This document shows, in pieces, positions 51,851-62,092 of a stretch of 64,000 nucleotides of DNA; the first letter of the stretch is position 1, and each line of letters opens with the position of its first letter. Source of the stretch: Woeseiaceae bacterium (lineage in GTDB: Bacteria > Pseudomonadota > Gammaproteobacteria > Steroidobacterales > Woeseiaceae); contig JANQLK010000002.1 of the NCBI GenBank assembly GCA_028280615.1, positions 160,316 to 224,315 on the forward strand. The letters are read 5' to 3'. The translations under genes were made by a program, and so were the position numbers. The notes beneath the pieces were generated by a model. The model was not told the DNA's origin and did not search any database. It was given only the letters and a program-made list of their open reading frames with translations.

Positions 51851-54037
51851 ATGCAGCGACGCGAGTTCCTGAGATTATCGGCCGGCGGCCTGACGCTGGC
51901 GGTCATTCCGCCCGGGCTGACCGTGGCGCGCGTGGATTCAGACGACGACGCTCTGGCAACGGCGGACGGCATCCTGTCCATCCACCCGGACGGTCGGGTC
52001 GTGTTCGTGAGTCCGTACACCGAGATGGGCCAGGGCACGCCAACCGCGTCCGCCCAGATTCTCGCGGACGCGCTGCATACCGATCTCGACAAGCTCGAGA
52101 TCGTGCATCCCGAGGGGACGCAGGCACAAAAAGACGAGTCCTACCGCGACCGCTTCAACGGCGGCGGCTCCGGCGGCAGCCAGTCGATGGCGACAGCGTG
52201 GCCGGCGCTGACCGCGATAGGGGCGACCGCCAGGACCCTGCTCATGACCGCCGCGGCTGCCGAGGCGAATGCGACGCTCGACGACGCGTCGACCGTCCCG
52301 GACGCTGTGCTGGTAAAAGGCCAGAGCATTCGCTACGGCGACCTCGTGGCGCGAGCGCGCACCCTGCCCATACCCGATTCACCCGTATCTCGTCCGGTCG
52401 GCGACTACCAGTACGTCGGCAGGGGACGCGCGCGAGCCGATCTCGGCGATATCGTATCGGGCACGGCTCCCTACGCGATGGACGCCGGCATGCCGGGCAT
52501 GGTGTTCGCCGGGCTCGAGCGTTGCCCAAGCTGCGGCGGCGCGGCCGAGATTCGCAATCGCGCCGAGGTCCTCGCGATGGACGGCGTGCTCGACGTATTC
52601 GCGCTCGACTCGAAGGCCCGTATGCCGGCCGCGAAGCCCGCCGTCGTCGTCGTCGGCCGCGACACGTGGTCGGTCATGCGCGGCCGCCGTGCTCTCGACG
52701 TCGCATGGCAGCCTGCGGAGTCCGGCTACGCCGACGACAGGGATTTCTGGGACGCGATGGCCAGGGGTCTCGAGACCACCCAACCCAACACGGTCCAGGA
52801 GAGCGACAGTTTTGCGACGGTCGACGTTGCGGGGCTCACCGAGCTGACGGCCGCCTACCGGACACCGCACCAGAACCAGGCGATCATGGAGCCGATGGCC
52901 ATGGTCGCGCATCGCAGCGGCGACAGGCTCGAGATCATTCTGTCGACCCAGTTCCCGGGCAGCGCACGGGACCATATCGCCGAACTCACGGGACTGAGCC
53001 AGGACCGGATCATCGTGGAGAACCGGATCATGGGCGGCTCGTTCGGTCGCCGCGCGATACCGGACTGCCTGACCGAGACCGTGCTCGTCGCCGAGCGCCT
53101 CAAAAAACCGGTCAAGGTCATGTGGACGCGAGAGGACGATACGCGCCACGGCCAGTATCGCACGGCCTGCCTGTCGCGAATCACGGCCAGCGTCGATGAT
53201 GCCGGCCGGGTGCGCCGCTGGGATCACCGGGCGATTCAGACTCACCCGACCGATCCCGGCGCGATCCGGACGCTCGAGTACGGCATGAACGACTCACCCT
53301 ACCGCTTCGATGCCGCCCGTTACTCGATCGCGGGCATCGATGGCGACGTCAACCGCGGCCCGATGCGCTCGCCGCCGCATCCGCTCAAGACGTTCGCGGT
53401 AACCTCATTCATCGACGAGGTCGCACACAGGACGGGCCGCGACCCGATCGATCTGCACATCGAACTGATCGGCGAACCGCGCGACATTCCGCTCGCCGAC
53501 TCGCTGACGAACCACGGCCATGTCGACAACACCGGGCGTCACATCGAGGTCGCGAACATGGTACGCGAGCTGTCCGGCTGGGATGAACCGCTGCCCGACG
53601 GCTACGGCCGCGGGTTCTCTTCCGGTTTCATCTTCGGCACCCACGTCGCGATGGTCGTCACGGTGCGGCACGTCAACGATCGCATTCACATCGAGCGCGC
53701 GGACTGCGCCGTGCACTGTGGCCGGGTCATCAACCCGGACATCGCACGCCAGCAGGTCGAGGGCGGACTGATCTATGGCCTGTCGTCGGCAATGGGCGAA
53801 GTCATTTCGACCGAGCACGGCGCCGTGAGCCAGGGCAATTTCAACGATTACCCGATCATGCGCTTCGACCAGGCGCCGGCTGTCAGGGTCGTGTTTGCCG
53901 ACTCCGACGAACGGCCCAGCGGTCTCGGCGAGCCGCCCACGCCACCCGCCTACGCGGCGCTCGCAAACGCCGTATTCGCCGCGAGCGGAAAACGTATTCG
54001 CGAAATCCCGCTGGACCGCCACATCCGCTTTGCCTGA
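51851..54037 (+). CDS. Molybdenum hydroxylase large subunit (IorB-like)
   Basis: A 728-residue molybdopterin-binding subunit of the isoquinoline 1-oxidoreductase/xanthine dehydrogenase family. A Tat-like leader begins [12 protein letters not shown]. Later come [21 protein letters not shown] and the C-terminal [15 protein letters not shown], whose Glu is the catalytic base near the Mo in this family. It oxidises an aldehyde or N-heterocycle in the periplasm. The 2Fe-2S subunit follows 10 bp later. No cytochrome subunit gene is adjacent, so the electron acceptor is not clear. Confidence 0.9.
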   Translation: MQRREFLRLSAGGLTLAVIPPGLTVARVDSDDDALATADGILSIHPDGRVVFVSPYTEMGQGTPTASAQILADALHTDLDKLEIVHPEGTQAQKDESYRDRFNGGGSGGSQSMATAWPALTAIGATARTLLMTAAAAEANATLDDASTVPDAVLVKGQSIRYGDLVARARTLPIPDSPVSRPVGDYQYVGRGRARADLGDIVSGTAPYAMDAGMPGMVFAGLERCPSCGGAAEIRNRAEVLAMDGVLDVFALDSKARMPAAKPAVVVVGRDTWSVMRGRRALDVAWQPAESGYADDRDFWDAMARGLETTQPNTVQESDSFATVDVAGLTELTAAYRTPHQNQAIMEPMAMVAHRSGDRLEIILSTQFPGSARDHIAELTGLSQDRIIVENRIMGGSFGRRAIPDCLTETVLVAERLKKPVKVMWTREDDTRHGQYRTACLSRITASVDDAGRVRRWDHRAIQTHPTDPGAIRTLEYGMNDSPYRFDAARYSIAGIDGDVNRGPMRSPPHPLKTFAVTSFIDEVAHRTGRDPIDLHIELIGEPRDIPLADSLTNHGHVDNTGRHIEVANMVRELSGWDEPLPDGYGRGFSSGFIFGTHVAMVVTVRHVNDRIHIERADCAVHCGRVINPDIARQQVEGGLIYGLSSAMGEVISTEHGAVSQGNFNDYPIMRFDQAPAVRVVFADSDERPSGLGEPPTPPAYAALANAVFAASGKRIREIPLDRHIRFA

Positions 54038-54047
54038 GGAAACCTGT

Positions 54048-54503
54048 ATGACTCGATTTACGTTGAACGGACAGGCCCGGTCGCTCGACCTCGACGACGA
54101 GATGCCGCTTTTGTGGGCGCTGCGCGACCATCTCGGGATGACGGGCACCAAGTACGGCTGCGGGGGCGGTTTTTGCGGCGCCTGCACCGTGCACGTGGAC
54201 GGCCGTCCTGCCCGGGCGTGCACGCTGAGCCTCCGAGCCGTCGAAGGCCGCACGATCACGACGATCGAAGGCATCGGCAGTCCCGGCAAGCTGCATGCCG
54301 TGCAAACGGCCTGGAAGGACGTCAACGTGCCGCAGTGCGGCTACTGCCAGGCCGGCCAGATTATGAGCGCCGTGGCCTTGCTCGAGCAGACAGCCAACCC
54401 GAGCGATGCCGACATCGACCGGGCCATGCAGGGCAACCTGTGCCGCTGCGGTACCTACCCTCGAATCCGCAAGGCGATCCACAAGGCCGCGGGGAACACG
54501 TAG
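54048..54503 (+). CDS. Molybdenum hydroxylase 2Fe-2S subunit (IorA-like)
   Basis: A 151-residue protein with both cluster motifs: the plant-type ferredoxin set Cys38, Cys43, Cys46, Cys58 ([13 protein letters not shown]) and the helical set Cys97, Cys100, Cys132, Cys134 ([12 protein letters not shown]). It carries electrons from the Mo site. It has no Tat signal, so it likely rides with the large subunit. GAGGAAA precedes the ATG. The large-subunit-first gene order is the reverse of the usual one. Confidence 0.93.
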   Translation: MTRFTLNGQARSLDLDDEMPLLWALRDHLGMTGTKYGCGGGFCGACTVHVDGRPARACTLSLRAVEGRTITTIEGIGSPGKLHAVQTAWKDVNVPQCGYCQAGQIMSAVALLEQTANPSDADIDRAMQGNLCRCGTYPRIRKAIHKAAGNT

Positions 54504-54506
54504 CCG

Positions 54507-54523
54507 GGCGGCAACACGCCGCC
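54507..54523 (+). terminator. GC hairpin after the molybdenum hydroxylase genes
   Basis: GGCGGC and GCCGCC form a 6-bp stem with a 5-nt loop, 3 bp after the stop codon. There is no U-run, so termination efficiency would be limited. The rest of the gap up to the Hsp20 gene, about 220 bp, shows no gene. Confidence 0.35.
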
Positions 54524-54746
54524 GGGCGACTGAGTTCCCCGCTCGCGGAGACTACGTATTCCGATCGCCCACGCAACTGACTATTGTTGACTCACCCCAC
54601 GCGTCGCCAGCGCGTCCGCCGATGGACGCGAACCGCATCCGAAAGGCGACGGCGCTCAACGAGAACAACGGGAACAAACCAGGCCGTTATGCTGCCGCGC
54701 TCGCGCCGGCGATTCGTTGCTACTGACAACGGATAAGGAGCATGAC

Positions 54747-55271
54747 ATGTCAACACCCACGATCGAGAAAGTAACCGAAAGTCGCAAGAGCAAAGTGCCC
54801 GTGCTTGCCGAGTTCGAGCAGGTAATGGATCGAGTACGCGAGCGTGCGCGCGAAATCTTCGAGCGCCACGCGGGCGGTACCGACACGGCCCTCGAAGACT
54901 GGCTGCAGGCCGAGCGCGAGATTTGCTGGCCCGCCGCGGAACTCAAGGAGTCGGACAAGGAATTCCATGCGACGGTCGCCCTGCCCGGCTTCAAGTCCAA
55001 GGACGTCGAGGTCACGGCGATGCCCACGCGTCTGATCGTGAAGGCGTCGACCCGGGTCGAAAAATCCGAAGCGGACAAGAAGGACACGCCGACCATTCGC
55101 TGGTCGGAGTTCCGCAGCGAGGACGTGTTCCGGCGTATCGACCTCCCCTCCGAGATCAACGTCGACAAGGTGTCCGCCGACTTCTCGGACGGCATGCTGA
55201 CGGTCAAGGCGCAGAAGGCCAAGGACGGCGAGGCGGCGTCGCGCAAGGTCGATATCGAGACGGACGGCTAA
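54747..55271 (+). CDS. DUF2934-Hsp20 small heat-shock-like protein
   Basis: A 174-residue protein joining a DUF2934-type helical motif (RVRERAREIFERHAGG, LEDWLQAEREI; about 25-62) to an alpha-crystallin domain (about 65-165; ELKESDKEFHATVALPGFKSKD, FRRIDLPSEINVDKVSADFSDGMLTV). The Hsp20 part lacks the usual I-x-I/V tail, so large oligomers may be less stable. It likely holds unfolding proteins in the cytoplasm. AAGGAG precedes the chosen ATG; the TTGACT at 54588 may be part of its promoter. Confidence 0.85.
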   Translation: MSTPTIEKVTESRKSKVPVLAEFEQVMDRVRERAREIFERHAGGTDTALEDWLQAEREICWPAAELKESDKEFHATVALPGFKSKDVEVTAMPTRLIVKASTRVEKSEADKKDTPTIRWSEFRSEDVFRRIDLPSEINVDKVSADFSDGMLTVKAQKAKDGEAASRKVDIETDG

Positions 55272-55279
55272 GACGGGCT

Positions 55280-56839
55280 TTAAGCGAGGTCCCGCAGGCG
55301 CGCGACCAACAGTCGTACGTCGACGTCGGTGTCGGTTGCTACGACGACGGTCCGCGCCTGCTCTCGTGCGTCTAGCGGGTCGGCGCTCGCCTGCTGTGCC
55401 GCGAGGACGCTGCGGTCGGCCTCGGAGGGGTCGCGACCCTTCCGTTCTCGCCGCTCGAGCCGGCGGTCCAGTTCATCGTCGGACGCGGTCGTACTCACGA
55501 TGACGAACGGGACGCCGGCGCCGTCGGCGAGCTCGCGAACGCGGTCCCGAAAGGCGCGGCGCAGGAGTGACGCGTCGACGATGACGTTGCGTCCGCAGTC
55601 CAGCAGGCGTCGCGCCGTTTCCAGCAGACGCTCATACACGGCGAGGCGCGCGCCGGCCGTATAGGCGCCCTGGTCGACGTCGCTGCCGGTCGCGCCCGTC
55701 TCGGCGAGGCCGAGCAGCCGCTTGCGCTCGGTATCGGTCCGCAAACGCACCGCCGGCAGCGCGTGCAGGAGCCTCGACGACAACCAGCTCTTTCCCGATC
55801 CCGAGTAGCCGTGCATCGCGACGAGCATCGGCGCGGGCCGATCGATCCAGCGAAGAGCGAGCTCCGAATACCGGCGCACTTCGGCGACGTCCTCGGCGCG
55901 GCCGACGTCGTCGTCGCGCTCGGCATGGCGAATGGCCGCGACCTTCGCCCGGATCATGCAGTGATACACGACGTAGAGATCCAGGAGGCACATGCCGTCG
56001 TAATCGCCCGTGAGTTCGAGATAGCGGTTCAGAAACACGTAGCCGAGGTCGGGGCGGCCGCGCGCGGCGAGATCCATGACCAGGAAACTCAGGTCGCTGA
56101 CGACGTCGATCTCGCGAAGCTCCGGCTCGAACTCGATGCAGTCGAAAGCCGCGATTCGCTCATCGAGCCGCACGAGATTGGCAAGGTGCAGGTCACCGTG
56201 ACACTCGCGCATGAAGCCCTCGCGATGCCGGGCCATGAGCATCTCGTTCCTTTTGTCGACTTCTTTCGCCGTCCAGTCCCGGATCTTCGCAAGGTCATCG
56301 GCGTCCGCGACCCGCTCGACGTGCGGGTAGTTGTCATTGATCGGCTTGATCACGCGCCGATGGGTGTCGTCGACACTCACGAACGCGACGGGCGTTGCCT
56401 GCTCGTGCAGCGCCGCCACGGAAACGGCCAGCTCGTGCATGTCGTCCGTTCCCAGCCGGCCGGTCTCGAGCTGACGGTCGAGGCGCGCCGACTGCGGGAA
56501 TCGACGCATCCGGAGCAGGTACTCGATGGCTTCGCCGTCGCCGCCGACGACGGGACGCTCACAGTCGCCGGCAACCGGCAATACGTTGAGATAGAGCTCG
56601 GGCGCCCAGCGTCGATTCAGGGTCAGCTCGATGTCACACATTCGGCGCCGCCGGTCGAGCCCCGTGAAGTCGAGGAAATTGAGCCGGATCGCCTTTTTCA
56701 TCTTGTAGGCGTAGTCGCCGGCCAGGAACACCCAGGAGATGTGGGTCTCGATCACCTCGACCTCATCGACGGCTTGCGGGAAACCTGCTCCCGTACTCAA
56801 GGCCCGCACTAGGTCGGCCTGGCAATCCTGTTCGCTCAT
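55280..56839 (-). CDS. Aminoglycoside phosphotransferase-like domain fused to an AAA/gluconate-kinase-type ATPase
   Basis: A 519-residue two-domain protein. Residues about 20-335 resemble an APH-type kinase (HGDLHLAN at 214-221; Asp233 as the metal ligand). Residues about 336-519 are a P-loop kinase (GYSGSGKS at 344-351, similar to gluconate or zeta-toxin-like kinases). This matches the COG2187/COG0645 fusion, a conserved protein of unknown substrate. It converges with the Hsp20 gene. Its ATG overlaps the stop of the upstream gene (ATGA). Confidence 0.85.
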   Translation of the reverse strand: MSEQDCQADLVRALSTGAGFPQAVDEVEVIETHISWVFLAGDYAYKMKKAIRLNFLDFTGLDRRRRMCDIELTLNRRWAPELYLNVLPVAGDCERPVVGGDGEAIEYLLRMRRFPQSARLDRQLETGRLGTDDMHELAVSVAALHEQATPVAFVSVDDTHRRVIKPINDNYPHVERVADADDLAKIRDWTAKEVDKRNEMLMARHREGFMRECHGDLHLANLVRLDERIAAFDCIEFEPELREIDVVSDLSFLVMDLAARGRPDLGYVFLNRYLELTGDYDGMCLLDLYVVYHCMIRAKVAAIRHAERDDDVGRAEDVAEVRRYSELALRWIDRPAPMLVAMHGYSGSGKSWLSSRLLHALPAVRLRTDTERKRLLGLAETGATGSDVDQGAYTAGARLAVYERLLETARRLLDCGRNVIVDASLLRRAFRDRVRELADGAGVPFVIVSTTASDDELDRRLERRERKGRDPSEADRSVLAAQQASADPLDAREQARTVVVATDTDVDVRLLVARLRDLA

Positions 56840-57375
56840 TGCGCCCGGTGATCTCTCCTGTCGCGCGCAAGTTTGCGCTGCGCGGCGCCGAGCAGCAATA
56901 CGGAGTAAACGCGATGCACCGGTAGCAAGACCCGGTACAGAACACTCGACAGCGCGCTCGCGGAGCCGTCGCCGGGCGCAGGCAACACGGCGGAACCGAA
57001 GAACAGCACCGTGCGGCCGGATGCCGGCCGAACCATGAACCAGGACCGCGTACGGCCGTCGACCGCGCGCATCAGGAGCTGGTCCGCCGTTCGCGCCTCG
57101 ACGGTCCATGCCGCGAAAGCACGTGCATCGCCCGAGGCGACGGCGATCGCTTCGGTGTCGGTCGAAGGGCGCTTCCAGAGCCGCCCAAGAACCGTGCGCT
57201 CCAGACGAAACAGCCGCGTTCGATAGAAGACCGCAACGTATGACCCGAGCGCGACACGCCCCTCGATGTCCGCGCGGAAGCAATCGACGTAGTTCGCGTG
57301 AGAAGCCGCGTCCGGGCCGGGCAGGTAGCGTTCCAGCAGCGCGCCCTCCGGCAGTGCCGCGGGCCTTGCATTCAC
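56836..57375 (-). CDS. Protein of unknown function, coupled to the kinase-like gene
   Basis: A 179-residue protein (GTG start). It has mixed alpha/beta segments (SYVAVFYRTRLFRLERTVLG, TRSWFMVRP, VLFFGSAV) and a hydrophobic C-terminal stretch (LYRVLLPVHRVYSVLLL). Length and pattern recall DUF2867, but this is uncertain. It overlaps the downstream kinase-like gene by ATGA, so the two are translated together. No signal peptide. Confidence 0.62.
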   Translation of the reverse strand: MNARPAALPEGALLERYLPGPDAASHANYVDCFRADIEGRVALGSYVAVFYRTRLFRLERTVLGRLWKRPSTDTEAIAVASGDARAFAAWTVEARTADQLLMRAVDGRTRSWFMVRPASGRTVLFFGSAVLPAPGDGSASALSSVLYRVLLPVHRVYSVLLLGAAQRKLARDRRDHRAQ

Positions 57376-57406
57376 GGGCCGGGCCTTGCCGCGGCCCCGG
57401 CAGACA

Positions 57407-60307
57407 TCACCCGGCTGCGGCGGACAGCGGCGTCCCGCTGTCGTCGACCTCGACGATCTCGTAGCCCAGCGACTCGAGCTGTGGTTTGACCGTGGCCTTG
57501 TCGCCGACGACGACGATGATCATGTCATCCATTTTGAGGTGCCGGCTCGCTACGGCGTCGAGCTCGTCCTCACCGATGCTCGCGAGTATCTCCGCCTGCT
57601 CGGTTACGAAGGTCTTGTCTAGGTCGTAGTCGAGGATCTGGGCGATGAAGCCGACCTTCTGCGCAGGCGTTTCGTAGTCGCGAGCGTCACGCTGTCCGAG
57701 GGCGCGGCGCGTGAACGTCAGCTCGGACTCGCTGATACCGTCTTTCGCGTAGCGTCGAATCTCGTCCTCGAACTGCACGATGCTGTCCGCCGTGACGTCG
57801 CTGCGAACGCCGGCCGACGCGGTGAACGTGCCGTATTCGTCGTTGCCGCTGAAGGACGAACGCGCGCCATAGGTGTAACCCTTGTCTTCGCGCAGATTCA
57901 GGTTGATGCGGCTGTTGAACGCGCCGCCCAGCGCGAAGTTCGCGAGCCGGGCGCGAAAATACTGACCGGTCGCGTCGTAGGTCAACGCCCGCTTACCGAT
58001 CCGGATTTCCGACTGCGCAGCGCCCGGCTTGTCGACGAGATAGATCCGCGTCGGGCCGACGTCCGGGAACGCGGCGAGCGGCGGCGCCTCGACGTCCGGG
58101 CCCTCCCAGTCGGCGAACACGCCGAGCTCTTCGACCAATACGTCCTCGGGCAGGTCGCTGACGGCGACGATGCTCGCGATCTTCGGCGAATAGTGCTGCT
58201 CGTAGAAGGCCTTGACGTCCTCGAGCGTCAGCCGGGCCACGGTCTCCTCGGTGCCGGCGTTCAAGTAGGAGAAACTGTTGTCCTTGCCGAACAGCAGAAT
58301 CTGGTAGACGGCGTCGGCCGTCGGTCCGGGCTGGGTCTTGCTGTGCCGGATCCCTTCTATCGTCTGCGCCTTGACGCGCTCGAAGTCGGCCTCGTCGAAG
58401 CCGGGCGTCAGCAGACGTTCGGCCGCGATCGCGAGCGCCTGGTCGAGGGTCTGGCTCAGGCTGCGAACCGTCAGCACCGACTCCATGTTGCCGGCACGGA
58501 AGCTCACACTCGCACCGAGCTTTTGCAGTTCATTGCTGAGCTCCTCGTTGCTCGACGTCTCGGTGGACTCGTTGAGCATCGCGGCCGTGAGCGATGCAAG
58601 TCCGAGCTTGTCCAGCGGCTCGTGGCGCTGGCCCGCGACGATCCGCACGCGCACGGCCGTGGTCGGCGTTTCGGCGTTCACGGCCCCCAGCACCGGGATG
58701 CCGTTGTCGAGTTCCGCGCGCCAGGTCTCCGGCAGCACGATCGTCGGATTGTCGCCCGCGGGCGGCTCGATACTGCGGTCGAAGTCGTCCGTCGCGCGGC
58801 GGAATTCGAGGTCCTCGGCGGCCACGGTTTCATAATCCGGCAAGGTCCGCGTCGGACGTTCGAACGTGTCCTCGCGCGCCGCCATGCCCGCCTGCCCGCG
58901 CGGCACGACGCTCATGACGACGGCCGGCTTGTCCTCGATGTAGGTCTTGTAGACTCGCATGACGTCCTCGGCCGTCACGTTTTCGTAGCGCTCTATATCG
59001 TCGGCCGTGTAGTTCGGGTTGCCGGTCAGGTACTCGTAGGCCGCGAGCTGCGACACCTTGCCTGCGACGCTCTCGAGTCCGTATATCTTGCCCGAGACGA
59101 TTGTCATCTTGGTCCGGGTCAGGTCGTCCTCGAGCACGCCGCGCCGTTCGAATTCATCGAGGGAATCCTCGATGATCCGTTCGAGATCGGCGAGCGATTT
59201 GCCGGACGCCGGGTTGGGCAGCGCAAACACCGAGAACGTGCAGGACAGCTCCGCGCAGCCGTGGTTTGCACTCGCCTGCACGGCATAGCCCGGCTTCACC
59301 ATGTTCTTGTACAGCAGCGAGGTCTCGCCCTGGCCCAGGATGAACATCAGCACGTCGAGCGGCGCTTCGTCGGGGTGGTAGAGGTAGACCGTTGGCCGGG
59401 CCTGGTAGATTAGCGGCAGCGCGACGTTGTCCTCCATCGACAGATAGCGGCTCTCATCGAGCGTGACGACGGGCTTCTCGGGCCGCTCGACTTCGGGGCC
59501 GCGCGGGATCGAACCGAAATACTTGTCGATCATCCTGAGCGTCTTGGCCTCGTCGAACCGGCCGCCGACGGTCAGCACGGCATTGTTCGGCCCGTACCAG
59601 CGCAGGAAGAACTTCTTCAGGTCGTTGACGTCGACGCGGTCGAGGTCTTCGACGTAGCCGATCGTTTGCCAGGAATACGGATGCCCCTCCGGATACAGCG
59701 CCTCGTTGACGCGCTCGATGAGCTGGCCGTAGGGCTGGTTGTCCATGCGCTGGCCGCGCTCGTTCTTGACCGTCGCGCGCTGGACCTCGAATTTCTCCTG
59801 GGTCACCGCGTCGAGCAGGAAGCCCATGCGATCGGCCTCGAGCCACAGCATCTTCTCGAGCTGGTTCGACGGCACGGTCTGGAAGTAGTTGGTCCGATCC
59901 GTGCTCGTCGTGCCGTTCAGCGTGCCGCCCGACTCGGACACGATCCGGAAATGCTCCTCGTCGCCGACGTTTTCCGAGCCCTGGAACATCATGTGCTCGA
60001 AGAAATGCGCGAAGCCCGACTTGCCGACCTCCTCGCGGCCCGAGCCGACGTGGTAGGTAACGTCGACGTGTGCGAGCGGGTCGGAATCGTCCTCGTGCAG
60101 GATGACGGTCAGGCCGTTGTCGAGCTCGTACTTCTGGTAGGGAATGATGATGTCGTCGTCAGAGGTTCGCTCGACCGTCTCGATGAGCGTCATCGAGTCC
60201 GGGATCGCGACCGTGCCCGAGGGGCTTCCTTCCCGGCCTGAGGGCTGGCAGGCCACGACCGTGAATGCGGCGAGAACAAGCGCCGCGGGTGTGTAGAGTG
60301 CTTTCAT
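57407..60307 (-). CDS. M16-family metalloprotease lipoprotein (pitrilysin-like)
   Basis: A 966-residue lipoprotein (lipobox VVAC, Cys20) with tandem M16 modules, about 55-500 and 525-960. The first has the inverted zinc motif HFFEH (His101, Glu104, His105) and the third ligand Glu183 (NERGQR). The second lacks the motif and acts as the closing half. M16 enzymes degrade unfolded peptides in the periplasm. It is 31 bp from the next gene. The Met giving a lipoprotein signal is used as the start. Confidence 0.92.
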   Translation of the reverse strand: MKALYTPAALVLAAFTVVACQPSGREGSPSGTVAIPDSMTLIETVERTSDDDIIIPYQKYELDNGLTVILHEDDSDPLAHVDVTYHVGSGREEVGKSGFAHFFEHMMFQGSENVGDEEHFRIVSESGGTLNGTTSTDRTNYFQTVPSNQLEKMLWLEADRMGFLLDAVTQEKFEVQRATVKNERGQRMDNQPYGQLIERVNEALYPEGHPYSWQTIGYVEDLDRVDVNDLKKFFLRWYGPNNAVLTVGGRFDEAKTLRMIDKYFGSIPRGPEVERPEKPVVTLDESRYLSMEDNVALPLIYQARPTVYLYHPDEAPLDVLMFILGQGETSLLYKNMVKPGYAVQASANHGCAELSCTFSVFALPNPASGKSLADLERIIEDSLDEFERRGVLEDDLTRTKMTIVSGKIYGLESVAGKVSQLAAYEYLTGNPNYTADDIERYENVTAEDVMRVYKTYIEDKPAVVMSVVPRGQAGMAAREDTFERPTRTLPDYETVAAEDLEFRRATDDFDRSIEPPAGDNPTIVLPETWRAELDNGIPVLGAVNAETPTTAVRVRIVAGQRHEPLDKLGLASLTAAMLNESTETSSNEELSNELQKLGASVSFRAGNMESVLTVRSLSQTLDQALAIAAERLLTPGFDEADFERVKAQTIEGIRHSKTQPGPTADAVYQILLFGKDNSFSYLNAGTEETVARLTLEDVKAFYEQHYSPKIASIVAVSDLPEDVLVEELGVFADWEGPDVEAPPLAAFPDVGPTRIYLVDKPGAAQSEIRIGKRALTYDATGQYFRARLANFALGGAFNSRINLNLREDKGYTYGARSSFSGNDEYGTFTASAGVRSDVTADSIVQFEDEIRRYAKDGISESELTFTRRALGQRDARDYETPAQKVGFIAQILDYDLDKTFVTEQAEILASIGEDELDAVASRHLKMDDMIIVVVGDKATVKPQLESLGYEIVEVDDSGTPLSAAAG

Positions 60308-60370
60308 CGTATTCCCTTGAGTTCTCGTGAATTCTCGGACCGCGGACGGCACCCGAGGTTCCGGCAGGCC

Positions 60371-62092
60371 CTAATCGGCCTCCTTCGCCGTGCTGACGAT
60401 CTCCGGATACACGGGCAGCCAGCGCTTGTCGGCGATCAGCCCCGGCAGCCGCGAGCGGTCCGTTTCCGTGGCGACGCCGTCGTCGATCGCCTGTTCGGCG
60501 ACGGCCAGCGCCACGTCGCCGGAGACTTCCCAGAGCCTGGAGATCCGCGGCACGAGACAACGGTCGTCGAGATCCGCCTGGCTCAGGCTCCCGGCGAGCG
60601 CGCGCGCAGACGCGCTGATCATCGCGTCGGTAATCTCGCGGGCGCCCGCGACGATCGTGCCGAGACCGATGCCCGGAAACACGAATACGTTATTCGCCTG
60701 GCCGATGCGCTGCGTGCCGCCCGCGTGCGCGACCGGATCGAATGGGCTGCCCGTCGCGATCAGCGCCCTGCCCCCGGTGTGTTCGATGACCTCGGCCGGG
60801 ATCGCCTCGCTGATCGAGGTCGGGTTGGACATCGGCAAGACGACAGGCTGCTCGCTGTTTCGGCGGACCGCCTCCAGGACGCCCTGGTCGAACGCGCCGG
60901 CCTGGCCGGAGGTCCCGACGAGGATCGTCGCGCGATAGGCCTCGACGATCTTCTCGAGGTCCGCTCGTTCCTCGTCGGCGAGCCCGAGTTCGGCCGCCAT
61001 CGCGGCGGGCCAGGCGAGCTCGCGCTTGTATTCGTCGAGCCCGCTACGATCGTCGCTCAGGATGCCGCGGCTATCGAGCACGAGCAAACGGCGCTTGATC
61101 TCGTCGCCCGCGAGGCCGCGGGCCGTCATGCGCTCGGCGAGCTGGCGGGCGATGCCGAGACCGGCCGCACCGGCGCCGTAGATCAGGATGCGCTGGTCCT
61201 CGAGCCGCTCGCCGATGCGGCAGGCCGCCTCGACGCAGGCCGTCGCCACGGCGCCCGTGCCCTGGATGTCGTCGTTGAACGACGGCAGCTCATGGCGGTA
61301 GCGCTCGAGTATCTTGAGCGCATTGTCCTTGCGAAAATCCTCCCACTGAATCATCGCGCGCGGAAAGACCGCTTTCACGGCAGACACGAACTCGTCGACG
61401 ATCGCGAGATAGGCCTCGCCGCGCAGGCGCTTTTGGCGGTAACCGAGATACAGCGGGTCCTCGAGCAAATCCTCGTTATCGGTGCCGACGTCGAGGCTGA
61501 TCGGCAGCGTTCGCGCCGGGTGAATGCCGGCTCCGGCGCAGTACAGCGCCAATTTGCCGACACTGATCGCCATGCCGCCGGCGCCCTGGTCGCCGATGCC
61601 GAGGATCGACTCATTGTCGGTCACCACCATGAGTTCGACGCCGTCGAACGGGGCCGAGCGCCGCAGCACCTCTTCGATTCGGCCGGCGTGGTTCGGCGTG
61701 ATGAACAGGCCACGATTACGCCGGAACACACGCGAATAGTACTGTGAGGCTTTGCCCACGGTCGGCGTGTAGACGATCGGCATGACCGCATCCAGGTGGT
61801 CCTGGAGAACCTTGTAGAACAGCACCTCGTTGCGGTTCTGCAGCGTCGCGAGACCGATGTGCCGAGCGACCGGATCTTCGTTGTGGAAGATCGATTGGAA
61901 GATGCGCTGCGCCTGGCGCTCGATGTCGTTGTACTCGGCGGGCAACAGCGCCTCGATGCCGAGCGCGCGACGCTCCTCGTGGCTAAAGCCCGTGCCCTTG
62001 TTGTACAGCGGGTAGCGAAGCAGGTCCGGGCCTGGCTTGTCGACCGTCAGACGGTCGCCGGATGCGGTTCTTTCGAGTTCAAACTTTTCCAC
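60371..62092 (-). CDS. NAD-dependent malic enzyme
   Basis: A 573-residue malic enzyme converting malate to pyruvate and CO2. Catalytic residues can be traced: Tyr108 (VYTPTVG), Lys180 (ISVGKLALY), Glu251-Asp252 (WEDF) and the metal site FNDDIQGT. The NAD fold has GAGAAGLGIA. Length and sequence are of the MaeA/SfcA type. The GTG start is preferred because the family begins near here, although the only ribosome-binding site is about 11 bp upstream. It overlaps the transporter gene by 14 bp. Confidence 0.93.
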   Translation of the reverse strand: MEKFELERTASGDRLTVDKPGPDLLRYPLYNKGTGFSHEERRALGIEALLPAEYNDIERQAQRIFQSIFHNEDPVARHIGLATLQNRNEVLFYKVLQDHLDAVMPIVYTPTVGKASQYYSRVFRRNRGLFITPNHAGRIEEVLRRSAPFDGVELMVVTDNESILGIGDQGAGGMAISVGKLALYCAGAGIHPARTLPISLDVGTDNEDLLEDPLYLGYRQKRLRGEAYLAIVDEFVSAVKAVFPRAMIQWEDFRKDNALKILERYRHELPSFNDDIQGTGAVATACVEAACRIGERLEDQRILIYGAGAAGLGIARQLAERMTARGLAGDEIKRRLLVLDSRGILSDDRSGLDEYKRELAWPAAMAAELGLADEERADLEKIVEAYRATILVGTSGQAGAFDQGVLEAVRRNSEQPVVLPMSNPTSISEAIPAEVIEHTGGRALIATGSPFDPVAHAGGTQRIGQANNVFVFPGIGLGTIVAGAREITDAMISASARALAGSLSQADLDDRCLVPRISRLWEVSGDVALAVAEQAIDDGVATETDRSRLPGLIADKRWLPVYPEIVSTAKEAD

